This document shows, in pieces, positions 34,934-47,400 of a stretch of 53,808 nucleotides of DNA. A program made the position numbers and the translations under genes. Every line of letters starts with the position of its first letter. Position 1 is the stretch's first letter. Under the pieces are notes generated by a model, which was given only the letters and a program-made list of their open reading frames with translations, did not search any database and had not been told where the DNA came from. Source of the DNA: Nemertoderma westbladi (Eukaryota > Xenacoelomorpha > Nemertodermatida > Nemertodermatidae); assembly GCA_032718475.1 (NCBI GenBank), contig JAUCBJ010004003.1:1-53808 (forward strand). The letters run 5' to 3'.

Positions 34934-35933
34934 TAGTTTGGAAGTCGATAATTCAAATTAACCGCGTGGATTTCGGCAAACCACAGTCCGTAGTCCGCCA
35001 GTCCGCAGTCCGCTCTTTACATGCACCCTCGTTATTCTGGTACATGGACCCCCCCCCCCCCCCTCCCCCCAAATTTTTCTACAAATCTTAATGAGATTGC
35101 ATGAAATTTGAAACAGAGTTAGTTTCACCTCCCTCCTCCTTACTGGGTGAGCCAGAATTTTTATTTTCGATTTCATTCTTTAGCTACAAGCTTTTGAAAA
35201 TAGTGTCTCCGGCGAAATTGCACGTGTTGCACCAATCACACCACAGTTATTCTTCAACCTTATTATAATTTGTTAGTCAGTTAGTACTAATTTAAAGCCA
35301 GTCGTGCAAGGATTCCAAAAATGTAAAAACATTTGAATTTGGTAGAGAAATAGCCGAGATATGGGCATTCGAAAGTTGCATGTATTTGCTTCCCCTGCAC
35401 GCCATTTATTCTATTTAATAATTACATCATATTCTGGAACATTTTGTTTACCCCATACGTAGCTGGGCAACAATGCAATGTTTCTTTAAACATACTATTA
35501 TGTAGCTATTCATACATAAACAAAATGTTCTAGAATATGTTATTTTTATTTAATAGAATAAAACAGCCTCGCGCAGGTGTAAAACCATGAAACATTTGAA
35601 CGCTCATTTCACAACCAAATTCAAATGTTTTTACATTTTTGGAATCCTTGCATGGTTAGCTTTCTATTTATAAAAAACAAATCGCGATAAGGTTCATGAA
35701 TAACTGCAGTGTAACTTGTGAAATACAGTATCACTGGAGACACCTTTTTCAAACGCTTGTAGCTAAAGAATGAAATCGAAAATAAAAATTCTGGCTCACC
35801 CAGTAAGGAGGAGGGAGGTGAAACTAACTCTGTTTCAAATTTCATGCAATCTCATTAAGATTTGTAGAAAAATTGGGGGGGGGGGGAGGTCCATGTACCA
35901 GAATAACGACACTATATTCCAGGACATGGTGTA

Positions 35934-36358
35934 AGCAAGCAGTACGCACCCAGCATTGCTCTATTGAAATATAATTATTATAATGAAACAACTGGACGAC
36001 ACTACTGTAGTATTAATACCCGTACGTACTTCCACTCACTGTAATAATATTACAATAATAATACAGGATTCCAAAAATCCTTTAGAAGGCCTATTATTGG
36101 CCTATTAAAGAGGCTCCCTCCCAGGATTTAGTCTTATGTGCGACATACTGACATTCTCCTACAGTCATAAACAACCGTAACTGTGCATTGTGCAGTAGCC
36201 ATACACTACCTGACTACCTAGCTGCCTGCAGGCCTAGGCCTACATACTACAGTACTACACCTGTACATCAGTACATGGTACACAGACAACAGATACTACA
36301 GTTGGTACTGGATACTGGTACATGCTGACAAGTACAGCCACAAGTTTAAATCGTCGCG
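35934..36358. other. Upstream flank of the plus-strand caspase
   Basis: Unique sequence rich in TAGGCCTA and TACAGTACT motifs. No gene or clear TATA box seen; presumably holds the caspase promoter. Confidence 0.3.
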
Positions 36359-37734
36359 ATGATAGACGCGAAACTCGAGAACGTTCTCACTAACAACCTC
36401 GTCTTTATCGTCGAGGAGATGAATACCGAGTCCTTGTTAGGAGTGATGCAATCTTTGAGGATGGTATCAAAAGAAACCGTTAACGTAGTCCTGTACAAAG
36501 GCGGTTCCACGAAACAGTCCAAGGAAGACATGGCCTTAGATTTCGTTAAACTAATCCGTAAAGGAACTAACACGGGATTCTACATGTACCTCAAGGCTCT
36601 GAGAAGCGGTCATCAGATCCACATAGCGGACCGTCTGGAGATGGCCTGTCTGGTAGAGCTGGACGAGTTGCAGAGACCCATGTGCTCGGTTTACGAGCCC
36701 AGGTACAATCGGGTATGTCTACTCCTTAACGTGACTCTGTTTCAGAAAAAACCGAGGACTTTCATCCCTAGAGAAGTTGGATCGATGCATGATGTTAGGG
36801 AGTTAGAGGAGACCTTCAGTGGTTTGCTGGGTTGGAGATTGATCAAACAGGTTAGAGAACTGCAGTGGGTAGCTGGGTTGGGCCTAGCTGCCAGCCTGGC
36901 ACCTGGTAGTGCATTAGTGCTTGCCTGTGGCCACCCTCATTGCGGTTCTTAAAAAGTAAAAAATACATCGAATATTATAATATTAATAATAACTTATAAT
37001 TTCCCAACAGGGGACTGGAGATATGACTGCAGAGGAACTCAGACACGAATTGGTAGAGTTCAAGGCCAGGAAAGACCTTCAGCCAATCGAATGTTTGTTT
37101 GTGTTTGTGATGAGTCACGGTAACCTAGGCAATCTGGTGGGGTCTGATGGGAAAAGCGTTGCTGTGGAGAGGATTGTGGAGAGTCTTTGTGGGGATGAGT
37201 GCCCCGCATTACGGAGGGTACCCAAGGTTGGTACCATACTTTAAACTAATGCTAATAACCGAAAAAACTGAATTTAAGTACTGCAAATTGCTGAGAAAGA
37301 AATTAAAGGGATAAATCTTAATGGAATAACCAGATATAAATTTTTTTCGAATTATTGAGATATAACTAATAGGCCTACAGGTTGAGCCGATAATACGATA
37401 TACCAATATTAGTAATACGTTAGGTCTACTGTATATTGGCTGGAGCGCCTGATCTGGAGGTATTCTTATGTAAAGGTATAATTTTTTCTCTCAGATATTC
37501 TTCGTGGAATCTTGTCAAAGTAAACCCGAGCTGCATCCGCTCTCTCTTCCTCGACCCAAGTTCTCCGATGTAGCCGTATTCCTCTGCTGCTCTCCCCGCG
37601 ATTCCATCCCCCATTGCGACGTGCGTCGCATCGGTTCCCCTTTCATCGCAAACATCTGCCGGTTCTTCAAGACGAACTACGACAACGAGGAATCATCCTG
37701 TGCTTCCCATCTGTTCCGATACATGCGTCCGCAG
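36359..37734 (+). CDS. CARD-caspase, three clear exons
   Basis: Exons 36,359-36,850, 37,011-37,226 and 37,495-37,734, all phase 0 with GT-AG borders (donors GTTAGA, GTTGGT, GTTGGA). The start is ATG of MIDAKLENVLTNN. CARD is residues ~1-95. The caspase domain begins at RVCLLLNVTLFQ (~119). Catalytic His200 lies in FVFVMSHGNLG (exon 2) and Cys243 in IFFVESCQSK (exon 3). The canonical QACxG reads ESCQS. The large-to-small subunit linker is very short, with the small-subunit strand KFSDVAVFLCCSPRDS straight after. It is a paralogue of the gene at 27,861-29,189 (shared MSHG, GxxCPAL, FFVExCQ), in divergent orientation. A C-terminal exon must follow; a candidate is 39,312-39,392. Likely role: apoptosis or innate immune signalling, by family. 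Confidence 0.88.
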
Positions 37735-38238
37735 GTTGGATACCCTGGCCATTCGAAGTTAACCCTCCCCACCCTCCCCTCCTATACATGGCATATAAAC
37801 AATTTATCCAACGATTTCGAGCTGTGGTAGATAGTATAGTAGACAATTCTACTGAAATGCTTCATCTATCCTAGTCATAACATCTGTAATATTCTTCGAG
37901 TTGTCTGCGTGAGGAGTGTTGGCGTGTTTGTGAAACACAGAAGATGTAGATCATGAATTAGTTTACAGGCTGGGTCTACCGCCAGATTGACAATAACCTG
38001 GTTGATTGTGGTTATGGAATACTCACTAACTTACCCCAGATAATAGTTGATAGACTCTGATATATTAATCTATCAGGTGGCACTGGCTGGACAACCAATT
38101 CTATATTTTGAATTTCTTACGGTTAAATTATAAAAACTCATAACAAAGTATTCCGATTCACTCGGCATTCAACATAATATACTCAAACGTTGTTGCTGAA
38201 TGTTTAGTGTAGTGTCCCTCTAACTGTGTTTCACTCAC

Positions 38239-38402
38239 CGTTAACAACACCCACACTGCCATCACTGGGAGGTAGGTCCATGTCGGATGTGTCACTGTCA
38301 CTGTATGGTAGACGACGACTGGGGGGCGGTTGTGCAGACCCAGGGGCCGTTTGTCGTGGCAAGTTTAACGGAGGTCCAATGTTCTGTGGTTCCAGGTCAT
38401 AC
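38239..38402 (-). CDS. RIMS: RIM exon: post-C2A linker
   Basis: After TTTGATTAG, completes Trp and reads YDLEPQNIGPPLNLPRQ, then PYSDSDTSDMDLPPSDGSVG; this matches the WYxLxP end of C2A and the SDSExSDxD motif of RIM. Donor GTGAGT after 38,239. Confidence 0.85.
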
Positions 38403-41400
38403 CTAATCAAAAAAAGGTACTGATTAGAAATTATATACAAAACAACTAGTATAGTTATCGGGACTAAACGTACGTCGCATGACATTGAGTAACTTTATTT
38501 TTTAATTTATTAAATCCAGGGCAGTCGGACGGAAAGCCAATAAAAAAAAAAGGACAGTAACACTTACAGTACAAGAATAAGTAGGAATACAGTATAGGTA
38601 TAGAAACAATCATTGGTAAAGACAGTTTGTTGGGTCATAACAGTTATACAATAACAGTTATATAATTAAATCATCAACAGCAAAGTCTATAGATTCGGAT
38701 ATGAATCACTTTATGGAGGTTGAGAGTAACTCTATACTCACAACGTTCTCCTGCAGATAAGTACAATGTACGTAAAATGTTGATTCCAATATTAATTAAT
38801 TAATAATCATGAAAATGTCTTTATTAATTCGTTTAATTTAATGTAATTTTTTACGTTGTTGATATGATGGAAGCAGTAGCACAGCCCATGAAATTAAATT
38901 ATTATTTGTAACAACAAAAGTTTCATCTCTATTGCGTAGATACACACCACATACATTAACAAAATATTCCAGAACGTTGTGGAATTATTACATAGAATAA
39001 ATGGACTCCAATCATATTGTAATCATTGAACACCCGGGGGGGGGGTCCGTGTCATTATAAATTTACACTATATTACGAGTCACCGTATATATTTAGTTAC
39101 ATTATGTCAACTTATCAGCGTTCTGGTGAATTACTCGTAACGCTGTAAGGTACCACTTTGCAGCGTTCCGGCATAACGGAATGCTGCAAAGTAATCAATA
39201 ACATAAGGGATATCTTTCGTCATGGGGGTGGGAATATCGAAAGAACCTTAACCGATTCTTGAGTGCTTCCCTAGTAGAATGTCTACCTCCCTTCGCACTA
39301 CTAATCTACAGATTTCGTTCAGGGAACCTGCTGTCGACAATTCGTACCAGTCGAGGATGTGTAGTAGACCCCGGAGCAGTGTCATCCAATAAGAAGGTTC
39401 AGCTTGACTTTGTGATGTAAGTATATTGATAACCAGTTAATAACTACTATTCTCACCAATATTAAGTTATTGTACGTACGGTGCGAATAACGTAAACACC
39501 AATAAGATACAATTTAAAGTCATATGAGAGTAATAGGAAGAGTTATAGAGATGTGACATTTAATGTAGATTGTAGAAATGCACCGACTGAACGGACACAG
39601 ACGATGACTGATGTCGACCAAGGTCAAGATGGATCAAATATTTCACATCCATGCAGGAGATAACAACAACAATAAAGTTTAATTAGATATAAATGTATAA
39701 TTAATACTGTGTACCTGTTAATAAATTTCACTTAAATATTCGAAATAGTTCATGATTAAAATGTTTAAATGAGCATCCATAAAATCCTTTCTTCACATAA
39801 CCGAACGATGATAAGTTGACATAATGTAAGCACTTTTCAGCGTTAAAGACCCTGTTTATTTATGTAAACCACCCTCGATGCGCTCGCTCGGAACATAAAT
39901 AAACTCTGGTTATAACGCTGCAAAGTTCTACTTTGCACACAATGATGTATATATATAGTTATTGTATTCCATTGGTCAGCCTGTTTGCTTCATTATCCCT
40001 TATTCAAATTTAATCTCAATTCTCAAGTTTAAACATCTTGTGTCGCTGTAGATATACAACTTCCAGAAAAATGCAATACAATTCTAGAATAATCCGTAAA
40101 TAACTAAAGCGTAAAGTTTAATTGTAGTGTAAGATGGGCGTTTGTGTAACTCTACTTAGTGTTTGTAATTTAATGTGCTGGAATTTTGTAAATACCGACT
40201 AATAATATCATCGTTAGTTCCGCTGGGCCATGCCAGTTTACCTAAATAACGAAACCAGCATCAATCTATTACACTGAGGGGATAGGTTGGATAAGTACAT
40301 TGTGGTGAACACAGGATAACGCAGTTTACTACACGTTCGGAAAGGTACTTTTAACTAGAATCGGTAATTTACGGTTTACAGAGGGTGGAACAGGGTGGTA
40401 AACATGATTATTGATATATTTTTAATAAAAAATAATAGTAATAAATTTAAAAAATTAATATTTTCCATGTATTATTTACATAATAAAAAAACATTTAACA
40501 TATTAATAATAAATTTATTCTGATGGTTTTGAAACACCAGCTACCACTACCGGTAAAATAGTAGCTAATATAAAAGTTGAGCTATAAATATCGTATCATG
40601 GCAATTTTTGCTGATTATGTAATTTAACCGAATAAATAAATTTCGAATGTGAGATTAGATTTTCGTTTGGATTTTATCCTGTGTTCGGTACTAGTGTGTT
40701 CTACATAAATATTCGTCGGTCAGAAAATATGGCGGAAAAGAAGCATAAAGGTAAAAGTAAAGAGTTGAAAGACTTCCTATGGTCGGGAAGCAAAGAAGGT
40801 AGGCCTAGGTTGCGAAGCATAATCGGAGACCAAATATCGGAGGTACGGCAGACGCAGACCTATCAGAACGCCACGAAAGTATTAAAAACCGTGAAAAAAT
40901 TTGTGCGTAAGAAAATTGGCAGCAATCAGAGCGTTGCGATCTCAAATCAGGTATACGAAGATGATAACATTATGAGTAATGGGCATGATGCAAGGGGACA
41001 ACAAGCTAATGGAAGTGCTGCAGGTCACACCGCAGCAGGAAGAGATAGAACAAATTCCCAAGGTCACACCGCAGTAGGAAGAGATAGAACAAATTCCCAA
41101 GGTCACACCGCAGTAGGACACGAAAAGTTTGTGGGTAGAGAAATAGGCAGCAATCAGAGTGATGAGTACTCAAATCAGGAAAACGAAGAACCAATTTTTA
41201 TGACAAGGGCAGATGTTCCTTCTAATAAGTATGATGCAAGGAGAGCACAAGCTAATGGAAGTGCTGCAGGTCACACCGCAGCAGGAAGAGATAGAACAAA
41301 TTCCCAAGGTCACACCGCAGTAGGACACGAAAAGTTTGTGGGTAGAGAAATAGGCAGCAATCAGAGTGATGAGTACTCAAATCAGGAAAACCAAGAACCA

Positions 41401-44400
41401 ATTTTTATGGAAATTTCAGATGTTCCTCCTAATCACTATGATGCAAGGAGAGCACAAGCTTATGGAAGTGCTGCAGGTCACACCGCAGCAGGAAGAGATA
41501 GAACAAATTCCCAAGGTCACACCGCAGTAGGACACGAAAAGTTTGTGGGTAGAGAAATAGGCAGCAATCAGAGTGATGAGTACTCAAATCAGGAAAACCA
41601 AGAACCAATTTTTATGGAAATTTCAGATGTTCCTCCTAATCACTATGATGCAAGGAGAGCACAAGCTAATGGAAGTGCTGCAGGTCACACCGCAGCAAGA
41701 AGAAATAGAACAAATTCCCAAGGTCACACCGTAGTAGGAAGAGATAGAACGAATTCCCAAGGTCACACCGCAGTAGGACACGAAAAGTTTGTGGGTAGAG
41801 AAATAGGCAGCAATCAGAGTGATGAGTACTCAAATCAGGAAAACCAAGAACCAATTTTTATGGAAATTTCAGATGTTCCTCCTAATCGGTATGATGCAAG
41901 GAGAGCACAAGCTAATGGAAGTGCTGCAGGTCACACCGCAGCAAGAAGAAATAGAACAAATTCCCAAGGTCACACCGTAGTAGGAAGAGATAGAACGAAT
42001 TCCCAAGGTCACATCGCAGTAGGACACGAAAAGTTTGTGGGTAGAGAAATAGGCAGCAATCAGAGTGATGAGTACTCAAATCAGGAAAACCAAGAACCAA
42101 TTTTTATGGAAATTTCAGATGTTCCTCCTAATCGGTATGATGCAAGGAGAGCACAAGCTAATGGAAGTGCTGCAGGTCACACCGCAGCAAGAAGAAATAG
42201 AACAAATTCCCAAGGTCACACCGTAGTAGGAAGAGATAGAACAAATTCCCAAGGTCACACCGTAGTAGGAAGAGATAGAACAAATTCCCAAGGTCACACC
42301 GCAGTAGGACACGAAAAGTTTGTGGGTAGAGAAATAGGCAGCAATCAGAGTGATGAGTACTCAAATCAGGAAAACCAAGAACCAATTTTTATGGAAATTT
42401 CAGATGTTCCTCCTAATCGGTATGATGCAAGGAGAGCACAAGCTAATGGAAGTGCTGCAGGTCACACCGCAGTAGGAAGGGATATAATAAATTCCCAAGG
42501 TCACACCGCAGTAGGACACGAAAAGTTTGTGGGTAGAGAAATAGGCAGCAATCAGAGTGATGAGTACTCAAATCAGGAAAACGAAGAACCAATTTTTATG
42601 GAAATTTCAGATGTTCCTCCTAATCGGTATGATGCAAGGAGAGCACAAGCTAATGGAAGTGCTGCAGGTCACACCGCAGCAGGAAGAGATAGAACAAATT
42701 CCCAAGGTCACACCGCAGTAGGACACGAAAAGTTTGTGGGTAGAGAAATAGGCAGCAATCAGAGTGATGAGTACTCAAATCGGGAAAACGAAGAACCAAT
42801 TTTTATGGAAATTTCAGATGTTCCTCCTAATCACTATGATGCAAGGAGAGCACAAGCTAATGGAAGTGCTGCAGGTCACACCGCAGCAGGAAGAGATAGA
42901 ACAAATTCCCAAGGTCACACCGTAGTAGGAAGAGATAGAAAAAATTCCCAAGGTCACACCGCAGTAGGAAGATATAGAACAAATTCCCAAGGTCACACCG
43001 TAGTAGGAAGAGATAGAACAAATTCCCAAGGTCACACCGCAGTAGGACACGAAAAGTTTGTGGGTAGAGAAATAGGCAGCAATCAGAGTGATGAGTACTC
43101 AAATCAGGAAAACGAAGAACCAATTTTTATGGAAATTTCAGATGTTCCTCCTAATCACTATGATGCAAGGAGAGCACAAGCTAATGGAAGTGCTGCAGGT
43201 CACTCCGCAGCAAGAAGAGATAGAACAAATTCCCAAGGTCACACCGCAGTAGGAAGAGATAGAACAAATTCCCAAGGTCACACCGCAGTAGGACACGAAA
43301 AGTTTGTGGGTAGAGAAATAGGCAGCAATCAGAGTGATGAGTACTCAAATCGGGAAAACCAAGAACCAATTTTTATGGAAATTTCAGATGTTCCTCCTAA
43401 TCGGTATGATGCAAGGAGAGCACAAGCTAATGGAAGTGCTGCAGGTCACACCGCAGCAGGAAGAGATAGAACAAATTCCCAAGGTCACACCGCAGTAGGA
43501 AGAGATAGAACAAATTCCCAAGGTCACACCGCAGTAGGACACGAAAAGTTTGTGGGTAGAGTAATAGGCAGCAATCAGCCTGATACGTCCTCTGACGACG
43601 ATGAGGTCGATGAATCTTTTATGGAAATTTCAGATGCTCCTCCTAATCAGTATGATGCAAGGAGAGCACAAGCAAATGGAAGTGCTTCAGGTCACACCAG
43701 AGCGGGAAGAGAGACAACAAGTGTTAAAGGTCACACCATGCGACACACAAAGAAACCGGACAGCAATGAAACAATCGACGATACATATACCACAGTTTTT
43801 GATAAAGATGAAAGAGGGAAACTAGGGAAACAGCCAGAGCCTAAACGGTATATGGCTTTAACAAGTTCCGATGATAGTGATTAAAGTTCCACCCCTACGG
43901 GTTCCGTCAATAAAACCATAGAATGATACCCAAAATCATAAACCTAACCTACCTTATAGTTATTGGGCTGAAAGGTGCGGCACCGTTGATTCATTGCTGT
44001 CATTATTAATTCCACAGAATTTAATTTATAAACTAACACTGTATAGTATAGTATTAGTATAGTGTTTGTATAGTATTAACGCTATTTATATGACATAATA
44101 TTATTTCGTTTTCAGCTCAAATATAATCAAATATAGCGCCTATTGTTGCAACAATTTAACATCCATACATATATTTCTAATTACAACGTGTATTTACATC
44201 CACTCACAATATATTTTTCAGACCATCCACTCACTATATATTTTTCAGACCATCCACTCACTATATATTTTTCAGACCATCCACTCACTATATATTTTTC
44301 AGACCATCCACTCACTATATATTTTTCAGACCATCCACTCACTATATATTTTTCAGACCATCCACTCACTATATATTTTTCAGACCATCCACTCACAATA

Positions 44401-47400
44401 TATTTTTCAGACCATCCACTCACTATATATTTTTCAGACCATCCACTCACTATATATTTTTCAGACCATCCACTCACTATATATTTTTCAGACCATCCAC
44501 TCACTATATATTTTTCAGACCATCCACTCACTATATATTTTTCAGACCATCCACTCACTATATATTTTTCAGACCATCCACTCACTATATATTTTTCAGA
44601 CCATCCACTCACTATATATTTTTCAGACCATCCACTCACTATATATTTTTCAGACCATCCACTCACTATATATTTTTCAGACCATCCACTCACTATATAT
44701 TTTTCAGACCATCCACTCACTATATATTTTTCAGACCATCCACTCACTATATATTTTTCAGACCATCCACTCACTATATATTTTTCAGACCATCCACTCA
44801 CTATATATTTTTCAGACCATCCACTCACTATATATTTTTCAGACCATCCACTCACTATATATTTTTCAGACCATCCACTCACTATATATTTTTCAGACCA
44901 TCCACTCACTATATATTTTTCAGACCATCCACTCACTATATATTTTTCAGACCATCCACTCACTATATATTTTTCAGACCATCCACTCACTATATATTTT
45001 TCAGACCATCCACTCACTATATATTTTTCAGACCATCCACTCACTATATATTTTTCAGACCATCCACTCACTATAGATTTTTCAGACCATCCACTCACCA
45101 TATATTTTTCAGACCATCCACTCACCATATATTTTTCAGACCATCCACTCACAATATATTTTTCAGACCATCCACTCACCATATATTTTTCAGACCATCC
45201 ACTCACCATATATTTTTCAGACCATCCACTCACAATATATTTTTCAGACCATCCACTCACTATATATTTTTCAGACCATCCACTCACTATATATTTTTCA
45301 GACCATCCACTCACTATATATTTTTCAGACCATCCACTCACAATATATTTTTCAGACCATCCACTCACCATATATTTTTCAGACCATCCACTCACAATAT
45401 ATTTTTCAGACCATCCACTCACCATATATTTTTCAGACCATCCACTCACCATATATTTTTCAGACCATCCACTCACAATATATTTTTCAGACCATCCACT
45501 CACTATATATTTTTCAGACCATCCACTCACTATATATTTTTCAGACCATCCACTCACTATATATTTTTCAGACCATCCACTCACTATATATTTTTCAGAC
45601 CATCCACTCACTATATATTTTTCAGACCATCCACTCACTATATATTTTTCAGACCATCCACTCACTATATATTTTTCAGACCATCCACTCACTATATATT
45701 TTTCAGACCATCCACTCACTATATATTTTTCAGACCATCCACTCACTATATATTTTTCAGACCATCCACTCACTATATATTTTTCAGACCATCCACTCAC
45801 TATATATTTTTCAGACCATCCACTCACTATATATTTTTCAGACCATCCACTCACTATAGATTTTTCAGACCATCCACTCACCATATATTTTTCAGACCAT
45901 CCACTCACCATATATTTTTCAGACCATCCACTCACAATATATTTTTCAGACCATCCACTCACCATATATTTTTCAGACCATCCACTCACCATATATTTTT
46001 CAGACCATCCACTCACAATATATTTTTCAGACCATCCACTCACTATATATTTTTCAGACCATCCACTCACTATATATTTTTCAGACCATCCACTCACTAT
46101 ATATTTTTCAGACCATCCACTCACTATATATTTTTCAGACCATCCACTCACTATATATTTTTCAGACCATCCACTCACTATATATTTTTCAGACCATCCA
46201 CTCACTATATATTTTTCAGACCATCCACTCACTATATATTTTTCAGACCATCCACTCACTATATATTTTTCAGACCATCCACTCACTATATATTTTTCAG
46301 ACCATCCACTCACTATATATTTTTCAGACCATCCACTCACTATATATTTTTCAGACCATCCACTCACTATATATTTTTCAGACCATCCACTCACTATATA
46401 TTTTTCAGACCATCCACTCACTATATATTTTTCAGACCATCCACTCACTATATATTTTTCAGACCATCCACTCACCATATATTTTTCAGACCATCCACTC
46501 ACCATATATTTTTCAGACCATCCACTCACTATATATTTTTCAGACCATCCACTCACTATATATTTTTCAGACCATCCACTCACTATATATTTTTCAGACC
46601 ATCCACTCACTATATATTTTTCAGACCATCCACTCACTATATATTTTTCAGACCATCCACTCACCGTATATTCTTCAGACCATCCACTCACTATATATTT
46701 TTCAGACCATCCACTCACTATATATTTTTCAGACCATCCACTCACCGTATATTCTTCAGACCATCCACTCACTATATATTTTTCAGACCATCCACTCACT
46801 ATATATTTTTCAGACCATCCACTCACTATATATTTTTCAGACCATCCACTCACTATATATTTTTCAGACCATCCACTCACCGTATATTCTTCAGACCATC
46901 CACTCACCATATATTTTTCAGACCATCCAATCACTATATATTTTTCAGACCATCCACTCACCATATATTTTTCAGACCATCCACTCACTATATATTTTTC
47001 AGACCATCCACTCACTATATATTTTTCAGACCATCCACTCACTATATATTTTTCAGACCATCCACTCACTATATATTTTTCAGACCATCCACTCACTATA
47101 TATTTTTCAGACCATCCACTCACTATATATTTTTCAGACCATCCACTCACTATATATTTTTCAGACCATCCACTCACTATATATTTTTCAGACCATCCAT
47201 TCACTATATATTTTTCAGACCATCCACTCACTATATATTTTTCAGACCATCCACTCACTATATATTTTTCAGACCATCCACTCACCGTATATTCTTCAGA
47301 CCATCCACTCACCATATATTTTTCAGACCATCCAATCACTATATATTTTTCAGACCATCCACTCACCATATATTTTTCAGACCATCCACTCACTATATAT

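Larger units (their letters stand above)
29613..35028. mobile_element. hAT-like non-autonomous element (element B, 5.4 kb)
   Basis: Terminal repeats GGGTACATGTAAAGAGCGGA and, complemented at the right end, GGGTGCATGTAAAGAGCGGA, continuing through GGACTGCGGACT repeats. It is flanked by CGTTATTC at 29,605-29,612 and 35,030-35,037 (8 bp, or 9 with one mismatch), which is the family-C sequence at the insertion point. An 8-bp duplication points to the hAT superfamily. No transposase frame was found; the interior consists of a tandem duplication, minisatellites and two further insertions (29,787-31,453 and 34,196-34,933). Confidence 0.75.
29582..35931. mobile_element. Poly-C foldback element (family C), split by a later insertion
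   Basis: Terminal inverted repeats CACCATGTCCTGGAATATAG (left 29,582) and its complement (right, ending 35,931), flanked by TA (29,580-29,581 and 35,932-35,933). The two arms share CGTTATTCTGGTACATGGAC, a poly-C tract, and AAATTTTTCTACAAATCTTA. The left arm continues at ~35,030-35,340, the right arm is ~35,620-35,931. The 5.4 kb element at 29,613-35,028 sits inside the left arm. TA target and foldback ends suggest a Tc1/mariner-type MITE. Related copies occur near 38,880-39,092 and 48,041-48,600. Confidence 0.75.

Noticed and set aside
38226-38423. Plus-strand 65-residue frame
   Set aside because: It is antisense to a RIM exon with good splice sites and conserved motifs.
41006-43369. Repeated minus-strand frames rich in Leu/Cys opposite the repeat protein
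   Set aside because: They are reverse-strand shadows of the 68-residue modules and lack starts or ends of their own.
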